From contig CM067069.1 in assembly GCA_033980235.1 (NCBI GenBank), forward strand, positions 20,580,650 to 20,644,649: a stretch of DNA of 64,000 nt, read 5' to 3'. The translations under genes and the position numbers were made by a program. The number at the start of each line of letters is the position of its first letter. Positions within the stretch are counted from its first letter, which is position 1. The stretch comes from Diadema setosum (lineage: Eukaryota > Echinodermata > Echinoidea > Diadematoida > Diadematidae). The notes below the pieces were generated by a model that worked only from the letters and a program-made list of their open reading frames with translations, did no database searches and was not told where the DNA came from. This document shows, in pieces, positions 44,021-55,032 of this stretch.

Positions 44021-44045
44021 TATAGTGTCCGTCCCGTCTCGAATG

Positions 44046-45193
44046 TGTCACAAATGTACACACAAGTAGTTATGTACATGTATCAAGGCTGTATGCATGG
44101 TTGTTTTAATGTGTATGTACACAGGGTGACCAGATTAATGGAGAACATTCTATATGATATAGATATAGTACACACAGGCTGACCAGATCAGTGGAGAATT
44201 TTCTACATGGTATACAATGTAGCTACAGTACATGTATGCATGTGACAGGAAATACATTATAGCTCACTCAATCTAGAATGATTTAGCCCATTCCAGAAAA
44301 TTCTAGGAAGTGCTGGCTGAGTGAGGCACTGCCCCTGTAGCCCAATGTGATTGGTAGTTAATTTTGGCAATGATGTTATGCACATATTAGGCAGTGAGTC
44401 ATCCAGGATTCCTGGAATTTGGACTTGCTAGTATGCTCAGGTATGTGGCCCCAGGTTGGAGAAAATTACAGAATGTACTAGAAAGGGGTGAATGGATAGT
44501 ATATAAGCTGGAGAAATTCTTAGGTAGGCAGAGTACCCAACACCTCTGCTCTGAGAGTTACGTCACTTTTGGCTCTGAAGCGACTTGTTATAGTCACTCC
44601 TGTGTTACCTGCTGACCTGCTATACAACCTGTGTTTGTGGAGATAAGGCCTGGGAGACATTTTGCCTGCAGAGAATTATTTTGCCTACATTGGAGATAGA
44701 CTCCATATTTTAGTGTCAACGGACATTATTACGGCAAAGCTGTGACGGGCTGGATTCCTCGTTGGACATTCTAAAGTGAATCATCATTCAACGCATCAAC
44801 TGGACGTGGTCGTCATAACGTCTGAATTTTACACGTTTCGCTGTGAACATTATACCGTGGACATCAATCGTGGATTTTACCCCGGATTTATACTGTGGAT
44901 TAATGCAACCTGTGCCTTTGGAGTTACGTTGGAGGAATCATTCATCGGTGCGTCAAGGATCATTCATCGGTGCATCGAACATCGTATCTGAACATTTTCA
45001 AAGGACTACTTGCATAACATAATATGTAAGTGATTCCATTACCGATTTGTAATTGTTTGTATTGATCATTATTGTACTGATGTGAAAACCGATTACGAGT
45101 CTGTACCCACAATATCACTGTTAATAAACCGCCTGAACATTAGTTGATGGTTTCTTTTGTGCGATCATTCTCAGAGTGATTTTGGTCGTAACA
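44046..45193 (+). mobile_element. Solo LTR, Gypsy-type
   Basis: 1148 bp, starting TGTCACAAATG and ending TTTTGGTCGTAACA (TG...CA ends), with a 4-bp target duplication AATG at 44042-44045 and 45194-45197. It contains a TATA-like AGTATATAAGCTGG at about 44497 and an AATAAA at about 45124, followed by GT-rich sequence. That is promoter and poly(A) signal in the order expected of an LTR. No internal retroviral-like genes remain, so the body was lost by LTR-LTR recombination. Confidence 0.8.
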
Positions 45194-45759
45194 AATGTAC
45201 TATATCTGAAGCGGGAAAACTCGCAAACAAACATGTTTCAGTCCCGCCGTTATCCTTCTTTACGGCCCATTATCAGTGACGAATAACCGAGTACCGCTCC
45301 TTCCATGTTTCTTCTAAACCACATTTTAACATAATCATAATTATTCCATTTTCTTTTTCGCGAGGTTCCATTTCTTGACTTGCCGCTTTCAAACACGCGA
45401 CAAACGGAACATTGAAAACCGAAATCACGCTATCCATGTTTCTTTCCCGTTTTGCAGAGTAGTTCATGTTTTCTTCTAAACCACGCGATAAGACACAATA
45501 TATACCTTCCAATGTTCCTACTACGTTATTGAATAAAATCATTCGATTTTGTTTTTCGCGAGATACGCGTGCGTGATAAGGTCTGACCACAGCGCAACGA
45601 GAGGAAAAAAAAAGAAGAAAAAAAGCATTCAAAAACTTTTCATGTAGCGACACTCGTGGCCAAAACGGATAATACATTTAATATTGGAATGCGTGTGCAA
45701 CTCATCATTATATCCTTTCCATTATTAGTTCCGACTTCCAGTTGTTTTGCTGGCTAGTC

Positions 45760-46520
45760 ACTATGAGTGTATATGATTAAAGCCGAAATAATTAATGAAG
45801 TCATGCGATCCCGCCGGGTGACAGTAGCGTCTAAAATAGTTGAATAACGCATGTTAATCTACTTGACTGCTTGAGTCAGTGTTTAGAAAAAGAAACAAAC
45901 GCATTGAACAGTTTGAATAGATCTGGGATTGTTCATTATCATGTAACAATAAATATGAGTGTGTATAATTAAAGCCGAAATAATAAATGAAATCATCGCG
46001 ATCTTGCCGGGTGACAGTAGCGTAAACAATAGTTGAATAGCGCATGTTAATCTACTTAATTGAGTTGGTGTTCAGAAAAAGAAACAAATGCAATTAAAAA
46101 TTTGAATAGGTCTTGGTTTGTTCATTATTTTTTAACACTGAATTTCACAATGAAGATTTATCTTTCTTTCAAAATGGTCTAAAAAGTACATATTTGCGTA
46201 AAAAGGATCACAACCTTCCAAATTCAACAATGTCGCATATTTTCAAGAACGGGTGTACAAAACGCGAAGATATTTTCCAAAGAAAATAAAGAACGCATTT
46301 TTAATCCCTTCGGGCGCAACGATCATACATTGTATAGGATTACAGCCGAAATGATTCATGAAATCATCGCATTCCCGCTGGGCACCAACAGCGTAACATA
46401 CCTCGCATCTAGTTACGATATAACAGCGCATAATATGTTACTCGATTTTCGGGCTGGTGTTTAGAAAAAACTTAACAAACGCATTTTACACAATCTGATT
46501 TTGTTCATTGTAATTTCACA
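45760..46520. repeat. About 190-bp tandem repeat inside the pogo-like block
   Basis: Units at about 45765, 45957 and (after a gap) 46325 share ATTAAAGCCGAAATAAT, CCGGGTGACAGTAGCG, GCGCATGTTAATCTACTT and GTTTAGAAAAAGAAACAAA. The third unit is more diverged. A possible fourth fragment lies at 46590-46700. Confidence 0.75.
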
Positions 46521-46899
46521 CTGTTCACTGTATATTATAAACGAAAAAACATTCTTTCAGAATGGTTCGATACAAGAGGAAGAGATAGGTGAAGAAAGAA
46601 TCGCGAATCATCCTGCCGAGTAGGCCTACTTCTGAAGAACATAATGTGCAACTATTATGAGAAGAGATTTTTGGAAGAAAAATAAAGAATTAACGCATTT
46701 CAACCCCTACTTTTTTCCGTCTTTTTTATGTATCAATTCACAAATGATATCCCTTTATTGTCTCAATAATAATGATCCATAATTGAGTAATAACAACGCA
46801 AAGGATGTTCTTATAAGTTTGATTGACGGGTATGACGTCGTGCTTATATTTTTCTTTGTTTTTGATGCGTACGGTTAAAACGAGGTACCGGTTAGATAT

Positions 46900-47338
46900 T
46901 AGTGAGGTTCACACCTAGGTCCCTTTACCTTAAGGTTTTCTAAACCTCGAGGTTTTGTAAACTACGAGGCACTAAACTCCAAGTTAGCGTAGATGTAGAC
47001 GCGTGTAGTTTAGAAAACCACGACAAAACCTTAAGGCGAAGACACCACGACAACACCACAAGATTTCTTAGGGTGTTGTCGTGGCAGCGCGCATAAACTA
47101 TGACAGATGTGAACGGAGTTTTGTTAACCACGACGCTCAGTTTTTTCCACAATAGTGCGCAACCCTATGTGCAAACTAGGCGCCCTTTATTTTCTATCGT
47201 AGTTATCTTTACCTCGAGGTTTTGCTAACTGCATGTAGGTGTGAACGGCATCGAAGTTTTGTCGTGGTTAGGGGAACGCATTTTTGCGCTCGTAGTTAGT
47301 ATAACTACAAGTTTTTGGATAGGTGTAGACATGGCTAT
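46900..47338. mobile_element. Possible decayed MITE, TTCACACCTA-type ends
   Basis: GTGAGGTTCACACCTAGGT on the left and ATAGGTGTAGACATGGCT on the right are imperfect inverses. Inside, CTCGAGGTTTTGT/AAACTACGAGG motifs recur in both orientations. Boundaries are uncertain. Confidence 0.4.
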
Positions 47339-47340
47339 TA

Positions 47341-47486
47341 GGGAGCTTTAGATTTTAGACGCGCGGACGTTCAAAGGGAAAAAAACATGATCTGAGCGTG
47401 CGCAGTAGCTTGACGTGCGCTACTGCGCACGCTCAGACCTTGTTTTTCCCCTTTGAACGTCCGCGCGTCTAAAATCTAAAGCTCCC
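47341..47486. mobile_element. Near-perfect foldback MITE, GGGAGCTTTAG ends
   Basis: 146 bp, almost entirely stem: GGGAGCTTTAGATTTTAGAC ... GTCTAAAATCTAAAGCTCCC, arms of about 65-70 bp, loop near TTGACG, TA on both sides. An inner palindromic stretch is TGAGCGTGCGCAGTAGC against GCTACTGCGCACGCTCA. The arms are nearly identical, so it is young or recently homogenised. Confidence 0.88.
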
Positions 47487-47490
47487 TATT

Positions 47491-48077
47491 ATACACATGC
47501 ACAGGATAGAGTGCGTTAGTGGAGATGTAGCGCACTCGAGGGTATTTACAATAGAAACATGCACGAGGCGAAGCCAAGTGCATGTTGCACTACTTTGTAA
47601 ATACCCGAGAGTGAGCTGCATCTCCACTAACGCCACGAAATAATCCTGTGCATCATTTGTTTTATAAAATGGGTCGAAAACTAACAGCATTTTTCACGTA
47701 CCTTTGTGGGTCAATACCAGTCAGCTACATGTAGCACTCGCTCAAGAGTCAAGATGTCCGAAGATGTTCGTCCCAAACATTTATACACGTCGCACTCTGA
47801 AATCCCGCACATACTGTACGTATAAGAGTATACGTACGCCACACATGTTATGCACACAAGAAAGGCCGGCCGGCAGCTAGCCCGAAATTGAAGTTGTAAC
47901 AGGATTGACAGCGCGTATAGTAGCGCGCGACGCACTTGTAACAACTGATTGAGTGCGCACTGCTAGTGTAAACATTGTGACGTCAGGCCGTGCATGTTAG
48001 TGAGAAATCAATACACGCACACGTGACTCATTTCAGCGCTTCCAATTGGCTACATTCTTGAACCCATTTTATAAAAC
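47491..48077. mobile_element. GTTTTATAAAATGGGT element plus foldback, copy B (inverted)
   Basis: Inverse of 40047-40877: the foldback part is 47491-47665 and the main part runs to GTTTTATAAAATGGGTT read on the minus strand at 48077. It lacks the 230-bp extra segment of copy A but has a different 40-bp extra (near 47718-47752). The outer arm of its foldback is shortened. Confidence 0.75.
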
Positions 48078-48100
48078 GAGGTACATATGTACTAGTAATA

Positions 48101-48421
48101 GGGCTGGAGCTTTAGATTTTGACGCGCGGACGTTTGAGACGACGAGTGCGCTGGACGTTCTCCTCTCCCCTGCGTCGCGTTGAAAAGTAGCTTTAGATTA
48201 CGCTGGGACGCAACGTATAAAAAATAGAATCGCGCCCCCATATGATCGGTGCATGAAGTAGCTCTCTACGTTGCAAACTGTGCGGACGTAAAAATAGCCC
48301 AGCACGCGTATAGTGAAAAACTCAGGCGACGAAAATAGATCGACTTGACGCACGCTTCTGCGCACGCTCAGAACGTGTTTTTTCCCTATGAACGTCCGCG
48401 CGTCTAAAATCTAAAGCTCCC
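48101..48421. mobile_element. Longer relative of the GGGAGCTTTAG foldback MITE
   Basis: Left end GGGCTGGAGCTTTAGATTTT GACGCGCGGACG; right end CGTCCGCGCGTCTAAAATCT then AAAGCTCCC; TA on both sides. Here the arms flank about 200 bp of unique sequence, so it may be the parental form from which the 146-bp version derived. Confidence 0.8.
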
Positions 48422-48904
48422 TAATATCGCCGGTCCCATGGACCTCGTTATAACGGGGTTTCACTGTACGTCCGCCCGGAGATTCTTCCCATCCATTGAG
48501 AAGTAACCCCCAAGGGAGGGGAGTGAGGGGGGGGGGACCATTGACCCTTCACCCCACCCCACCGTATTGGCCGACTGGGCCTTGGACGATGCCATGCAGT
48601 GAAACTATTATAGCGTTGAATCGACGCCATTCACCTTCCACACGACTTGACCGATAAAACTTTGCAATGCCGTAACTTTCTTATTTTGTCCACCCTAGTT
48701 TCTCTGCAAGACCGCGACGAGTTACAAAGTCGCATAGGCCTATTTAACGTCACACCAAGACTCACAAGAAAAATCTAAATATTTCTAACTGCTGTAGTAG
48801 AGCAGATAAGCCGAAGAATTGTGCAAAATTTGACTAAAGCATGAAACTTTCACCATTGTTAGTACATGCTATAAGATTAATTTTAAGATCGGGAGGTAAG
48901 TCTG

Positions 48905-49960
48905 AATTGACCTCTGATGACCTCTAGAGGTCAATGACCTCAAAATCTAAGAAAATTGATATTTTGCGTCATTGGTTAATGATAAACACAGTAATGATGT
49001 ACTAAAACTTAATATTTGTCATAGTGAAATTGTCTTTATGTTCCACAGAGCCCTGACAGGTTTCTACCTTTGACCTCTGATGACCTCCAGAGGTCAATGA
49101 CCTCAAAATGTCAGAAAATTGATATTTTGCATCATTGGTTAATGATAAAACACAGTAATGATGTACTAAAACTTAATTTTTGTCAGTGTGAAATTGTCTT
49201 TATATTCCTCAGAGCCCTGACAGGTTTCTATCTTTGACCTCTGATGACCTTCAGAGGTCAATGACCTCAAAATGTCAGAAAATTGATATTTTAATGCGTC
49301 ACTCATAACTGAAACACGATAATTATGTACTAAAAACTAATTTTTTGTAAGAGGAATTGCCTCAATGTTCCACTGAGCCTTTCGAGTCAGATTTCTACCT
49401 TTGACCTCTGATGACCTCAGATGACCTATGATGAGGCCAATGACCTCAAAATGTCAGAACATTGATATTTGGTGCAATTGGTTGATGACAAACATGATTT
49501 AGATGTTATATTCATTTGTATTACAATTGAATTGTTTTCCTATTCCACAGAGCAAGAGAAATTACTCACGTGTCTCTACCTTTGACCTCTGAGGAAGGTG
49601 ACAGGTCAATGACCTCAAAATATCAGAATATTGATATTCTATGTATAGTCAATGGTCAACTTTGTAATACCCGATGTACAATCATTTATGCTATAATAGA
49701 AGAATCTTGTCATTCCATGGAACACTGGTCATTAGCCTGTGCATTATATCCAACTTTGACCTCTCAGGACAATGAGAGGTCACTGAGGTCACATGTGTAG
49801 GCTTACCTGTATTGATGTTTGGCTTCATTGGTGTAATCGTAAATGCTTAATCATGTACAAATCACGCATTGATGTTTTGATCAAAGTATGTCTGCATATT
49901 CCACAGAGCATTGGTTTATAGTAACAGGTCTCTGAAATGTGAGAGGTCAATTACTTCAGA
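48905..49960. repeat. AGGTCA-palindrome tandem array, left arm (about six units)
   Basis: Units start near 48911, 49071, 49236, 49398, 49578 and 49751, spaced about 162-180 bp. The core is CTCTGATGACCTC, then AGAGGTCAATGACCTCAAAA, then TTGATATTTTGCATCATTGG and TTCCACAGAGCCCTGACAGG. Units diverge steadily to the right, away from the outer end. Confidence 0.85.
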
Positions 49961-50229
49961 AATAAAGCTTAAGTTTCTTGAGTGATGGTAGTGACCTCAA
50001 ATACAACTGTTATGTTTGGGTTAGTTATGTAGACTAGCAAATATGGCCATCATCTCGACACTCGAGGAAAACAAGGCCCACGAGACTGATATACAGAGTG
50101 TTTAATCTATTCAGTGTAAGTCTCATAGATCTTTTCCCCCATTTGTCGGACTCATTATGGGACTGGTTTGCCTAAGTGTCAAGCTCATGGGCAATATTTG
50201 CATAGTTTCCAGCTGGTGGGCCTGTATTG

Positions 50230-51250
50230 GCCAGTGTAAAGCTGGTGGGTTGTTACAGTATGACTGCGATGAATGACTCATGGTCCTGGAGTATACAGTC
50301 CACAGCTGCGACATCATGGACCATCTTGAAAACTTCGACATACTGTGAGGCCCAACATGCATTCCACATGAAGCAATCCTGTGTATTGAAACTAGCTATT
50401 GCCATCCGAGACCTACCCAGGGACGAAGCATTCATGGCAAACCATGGAGAAAGCGGATTGTGCAAAATATTTTGGAGTTCCAATAGGAGGCTCAGCTGGA
50501 ATCAAATCGCAACAGCAGCTTAAAAAGGTTATACTTCAACCAAAGACTCTCTCCAGACGAAGATACGAGTATCATAAAGTTCAGGTGTTTTGCTACTCCA
50601 TGCCGCTCAGGACTGTCCTGGAATATGCATGCATCATCTGGGATCCATTCACCCAGGTGAAACATCATGAAGTTTGGAATGATCCAGAGAAGATTATGCA
50701 CTCTTTAGCTGCAATGACCATCATATGCAAAACAAGCAGTGTTGCAGCCACACTTGAAAAACAAAACAAAGCAAAACAAAACAAAACTACAATGGCAATC
50801 CCTGTAAGAAAGTACAGCTCAGGCAAATTCAGCGATGATGTTCTGCATCAAGAACCCCACAATATCCACTTCGCGGGAAGTTGTGGCTCTATTGCTGCAT
50901 TCTTCAAAAAGGGCAAATGACCAAAAATGTCAGGCATCATTTGCAAGAACACAAAGTAGGCTTACTCCCAAAAAAGGTGGCGGCTACTCTCGGCCACTGT
51001 CTCTTGTATCTCTTTGAAACACTTCAGGAGAGAGATACTCAATATTCAGCTCTGTTATTAAAGATACATATGTCTCTCTTTTTGTTTTTGCATTTGTTTG
51101 TTGTTTTTTTGCTTCATATAGCTCTTTGGATACCTTCTTTAACCAATTAAGAAAAGGCTCCATGGCAGAATATTACAAGATTACACAGTATAATGAAGAA
51201 GAAGAAGAAGAAGAAGAAGAAGAAGAAGAAGAAGAAGAAGAAGAAGAAGG
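50230..51250 (+). pseudogene. Decayed LINE reverse-transcriptase 3' part with (GAA)n tail
   Basis: In broken frames one sees KYFGVPIGG and, one frame over, LSWNQI (family pattern KYLGVTI...L.W..HI), then LRTVLEYACIIWDPFTQ (family LVRPVLEYASSVWDPHT), the conserved C-terminal region of CR1/Jockey-type ORF2. Stops and frame changes surround each motif. The sequence ends in a perfect (GAA)n run at 51194-51249, which looks like the 3' tail of the insertion. Confidence 0.7.
51194..51249. repeat. (GAA)n trinucleotide repeat
   Basis: About 18 uninterrupted GAA units, at the 3' end of the LINE fragment. Confidence 0.95.
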
Positions 51251-51673
51251 AGAATAGGAAACAAGATCTGCTGTCAATGATGCAGAGCCAATACCAATCA
51301 GTTCCATGGCAGATCTTAGTCGGCACTGCAAAGGTTTGGATGTCTCTCTCTGTTGACAAAGGATATTCTAAAGCTCCAAGTAAGTCCATGGGGTGGTTTA
51401 CATTGTCTGGGCATAGAGGGTTGGGTTGGGTATATGAGGATATGATGCTTTGTTATGACAATTAGGTCTGAGATATCTATTTTTTATGTTTGTTTTGACC
51501 ATCCCGCATGGATCTCCAACGAAAAGGAATGATAATGTGTTAGACCCAGCCGCCACCGTGTTTTTTCAATAGATTTTGATATTACAGTGTAGTTGAGAAA
51601 AAAGTAACCGCTCATTGTCCTAGATGGAAGTCAAAATTGAACTGTGTGTGGAATACTCTGCATACAATTTTGG

Positions 51674-51700
<27 letters not shown>
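51674..51700. repeat. (CA)n microsatellite
   Basis: Short uninterrupted ACACAC tract inside the foldback structure. Confidence 0.85.
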
Positions 51701-51705
<5 letters not shown>

Positions 51706-52199
51706 CATTTTTTAAAAATATGATTATTATTTCATAAGCAGCAGGCCATTACAAACCAATGAGACCAGACATCAATATTCTTACATTTTGATGCATATCT
51801 TTCAATATCCTCCAGAGGTCAGAGGATCATCGCTAATGTTCATGTGAAATGAGTACACGCCTTTTGAATTGCTCACTTTTATTGCTATAGAAATACACAA
51901 TATGTGCATCATGTCAATCATTAAATATTGTATCAGTTTCATTTCAGTCTTGGATTATTTTTTCTATGTTCAAATAAAATCGTGGCAAAGTAAACAACTT
52001 TCACATCAAAATATAAACGAGAACACTAAAAAAGAAATAGATGTAATAACGTGCAAGGCAAATACCAGGCCTACATCATCTTAAGGTATACAGGTGAAGG
52101 AAATCATCTTATTGATAAACAATTTACTTGACTGGGATAGCGACCACTGAACAATATTGTTTCTTAAAACTCTCTCTTCTTTTCAACAAGTGGAATAAA

Positions 52200-53870
52200 A
52201 CACATGCACATTCCGGAGGAGGGGTGGGGTGGTGGCAGGGATAGTTGACCCCCACCCCATTAAATTCTGAGATGTGGACTATGTTTTGTTGTTGTTAGTT
52301 TTTTTTTTTTTTTTTTTTTGCTTTTTAGACAGAAAACTGCCCAAGTTTTTCACTTTTAAGTGTGCATCGGATTGTTAAAATTTAATTCTGAAATGCAAAA
52401 TCTCCCTTCTGTGAGAGGGAATATCTCCTTTCGATAGACTCCTTCCCCCTGCTTGGTTCCTTCCACAGATATAACATACTTTGGGAAATGATAATTTCCC
52501 TTATTCTATGAAAAATGTTTTTAAGAGATATTTTTATTTGAATTCCAAAGATGAAAAGGCTTTCCTACATATGCATGATTGTTCATTTTGGAGGGCAAGA
52601 GGCATTTGCCCCGCCTCCCGAGAAAATATGGGAGGGGGAATGGTGGGGACATAAAACTTTGCCTCCAAGTATTTCCTGAGATTGAGATTTTTTTTTCTTC
52701 ACTTTTTTGACAGAAAATGAATTGTCACTGAACATTTTAGCTATAGTATGCACCAGATTAAAAGGCAGAATCTCCTTTGCATACCCCCTCCCCCACACTA
52801 TCTTTCGTTATGTCCCCTTCCATATACGCTCAGTGCTTTTGTCCCATTTTTGTTCTATGTCATCACAAAGTATGTACTAGATCTTTAATTTCAGTTCCGA
52901 CATATTAAAGAAAATCCCTCTTGTTGGAGGGGGTAGTGTATCTTTCAATTAACAATCCCTCCTAGGTTTCTACCCTTAGATTTGGTACACTCCTTTTACT
53001 GATAATTTCCCAAATATTCCATCATAAATGTGTATACTACATTTTTTTTTTTTTTTTTTTTTTACATTTCTATTGTTACTGCAAAGGCTCCCTCGCATGG
53101 GAAGGATTGGGGGACAGCCCCTTTCATACCCTCCTCTCGCTGTATCAACCTCTCCTCCATGAATTGATTATGGCTACACATTTGGGTATGGACTTTTTTT
53201 TTTTTCAAAATGGTAGTTCAACCAAGAGTGGCACGAGATCATTGAATTGCAAACAAAAGAATGCAAGAGCTCCATAATGTGGGAGGGGGATACCTCCACC
53301 CACATCCTTCTGTCGATTGGTCTTCCTCCATAGATGGCTGACTTACTACACCTTTTTGATACAAATTTCGAGGTATTCCTTCAAAAGTGCCTGTGTGCCA
53401 GGTCGTTGAATCTCATTTCTCAAAATACAAGAGCTCTGTCGAATGGGAGTGGAATGCCCTACCCTCGCCAACGCTGCGCTTCATGGGTTCCCATCCATAT
53501 AGACCTGGTACACCTTGGTGATCCATAATTTTCCAAATATTCCCCAAAACGTATGCATCAGATTCTTAAAAAACAAACAAACAAACAAACAAACTTCGTC
53601 TTTGGGAGGAGGGTAGGTGAGATGCGCCCACACCCCATCAACTTCCGTATAAGTGATGACGCACACATTAAACAAGAGCTACACTGAATCACTGATTTCA
53701 GGTCTAAACCTGCAAAAATCCAATCCCCCACCCACATCCTCCCCCTCCCCCTCCGCTTCATTCCTTTGCACCATGAACTTATGCTTTTACATATTTTCCA
53801 AGTTCCCCCCCCCCCACGTGAAAACAGATCGACACCCCGTGCTCTGTGCACATACCCGACTTAGATAATT
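52200..53870. repeat. Decayed tandem region, CCCTCCCCC-rich, centre of the foldback structure
   Basis: Loosely repeated units of about 170-300 bp share a CCAAATATTCC-like step, an ATGTGTATACTACATT / GTATGCACCAGATT / GTATGCATCAGATT step, a T- or A-run and a CTCCC(C)n step with GGGAGGGGG counterparts. Poly-T runs occur at 52302-52319 and 53043-53063, and (AAAC)n at 53567-53595. Confidence 0.5.
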
Positions 53871-54104
53871 ACCTGAAAAGTTCTGCGGAATGAGTAGCCA
53901 CTTTTTTGGTAACAGAAATGCATGGTTTGTAAGCCCTACATTATAAACAATTATTAACTATTAACTATCGCAATATCTATATTAACATCCTCACATTTCA
54001 TTCGAGGTATTTGACCTTGTGTGATTTTCATAGGTGAACGGTAATGGCTCGTTAATAAACAGGGCCTACGAGTGCTCTCTAAAACATCAACATGTTTACC
54101 ATTG

Positions 54105-54830
54105 ATGATGCCAAACTATTCTGATACTTTGAGGTCATTGACCTTTCGAGATCATCAGAGGTCAAAGGCAGAAACTCGTCTGTGTGCCTTGGAATATGAA
54201 GACGAAGTCATTGTACACAGATATGCTTGTTTTGTACATCCTTACCATGTTTGACCTTTCACCAATGATGTCATACTTCAATATTCTGATATTCTGAGGT
54301 CATTGACCTCTCAAGGTCATCAGAGGTCAAAGGTAGAAACCTGTCTGCTCTTTAGAATATGAAGACAATTTCATTGTAAGACAGATATGCTTGTTTTGTA
54401 CATCTTAACAATGGTTACCATTAACCAATGACATCATAGATCAATATAGTATTTTGAGGTCATTGACCTCCAAAGGTCATCAGAGGTCAAAGGTTAAAAC
54501 CTGTCAGATGCTCTGTGGAATCAGAAAATGGTTTCCCTGAAGGATGCATGTTTAGTGAATCATAACCACATATATCATTCACAAATGTCTAAAAACATCG
54601 ATATTTTGATATTTAAAGTTCATTGACCTCTGGAGGTCATCAGAGGTCAAAGGTAAAAACCTGTCAGTGCTCTGTTGAATCTGGAAATGATTTCTCTGTG
54701 GTATAAATGCATGTTTAGTGCAACATAACCACATATATCATTTGCAAATGTCTAAAAACATCGATTTTCTGATATCTAAAGTACATTGACCTCTGGAGGT
54801 CATCAGAGGTCAAATCAGACTTACCTCCCG
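54105..54830. repeat. AGGTCA-palindrome tandem array, right arm (about five units, inverted)
   Basis: Inverse units near 54133, 54297, 54458, 54628 and 54784. The core is GAGGTCATTGACCTCT, then GGTCATCAGAGGTCAAAGG, then AAACCTGTC. The first three carry a full palindrome; the outer two are degraded (TTCATTGACC, TACATTGACC). Confidence 0.85.
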
Positions 54831-55032
54831 ATCTTAAAATAAATCTTATGGTATGTACTAACACTGGTGAAAGTTTCATGCTTTAGTCAAATTTTGCACA
54901 ATTCACGTGATTTTGAGGGCTTATCTGCTCTACTACTGCACGAAATCTCGCAATATCGCTTTATCACGTCGCGTATCTCTAATTTCGGTAAATTTTCGGT
55001 GAATATCGATTTTGGCAGTAGGCCTTCATTCT

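Larger units (their letters stand above)
43701..48466. mobile_element. 4.77-kb block with perfect pogo-like terminal repeats, non-autonomous
   Basis: Left end CAGTGAAACCCCGTTATAAC and the exact inverse at 48444-48466, 23 of 23 bases identical, both flanked by TA (43699-43700 and 48467-48468). The subterminal region repeats GTTATAACGAG several times at 43701-43840. No transposase was recognised between the ends. The interior is a solo LTR, a tandem array, foldback elements and the inverted copy of the 40-kb element. The termini and TA duplication match pogo/Tigger elements. Confidence 0.75.
48790..54945. mobile_element. 6.15-kb foldback structure with tandem-repeat arms
   Basis: The left arm (about 48790-49960) and right arm (about 54105-54945) are inverted copies. 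The outer stems share GTAGTAGAGCAGATAAGCC, AATTTTGCACAATTC-type text, GCATGAAACTTTCACC and ATCGGGAGGTAAGTCTGA. Inside these lie arrays of a unit of about 165 bp. The centre holds a dead LINE (50.2-51.25 kb), AT-rich DNA and a decayed tandem region. No gene for its mobility was recognised; it may be a foldback-type transposon or two opposed insertions. Confidence 0.65.

Noticed and set aside
43795..44025. Transposase start inside the pogo-like block
   Set aside because: The frame is made from terminal GTTATAACGAG motifs and the GCCGCTTTCAAACACG repeat; no helix-turn-helix or DDE motif.
50399..50920. 173-codon plus-strand open frame as a host gene
   Set aside because: Its readable motifs (LEYACIIWDPFTQ) are those of a LINE reverse-transcriptase end; it is a retrotransposon remnant.
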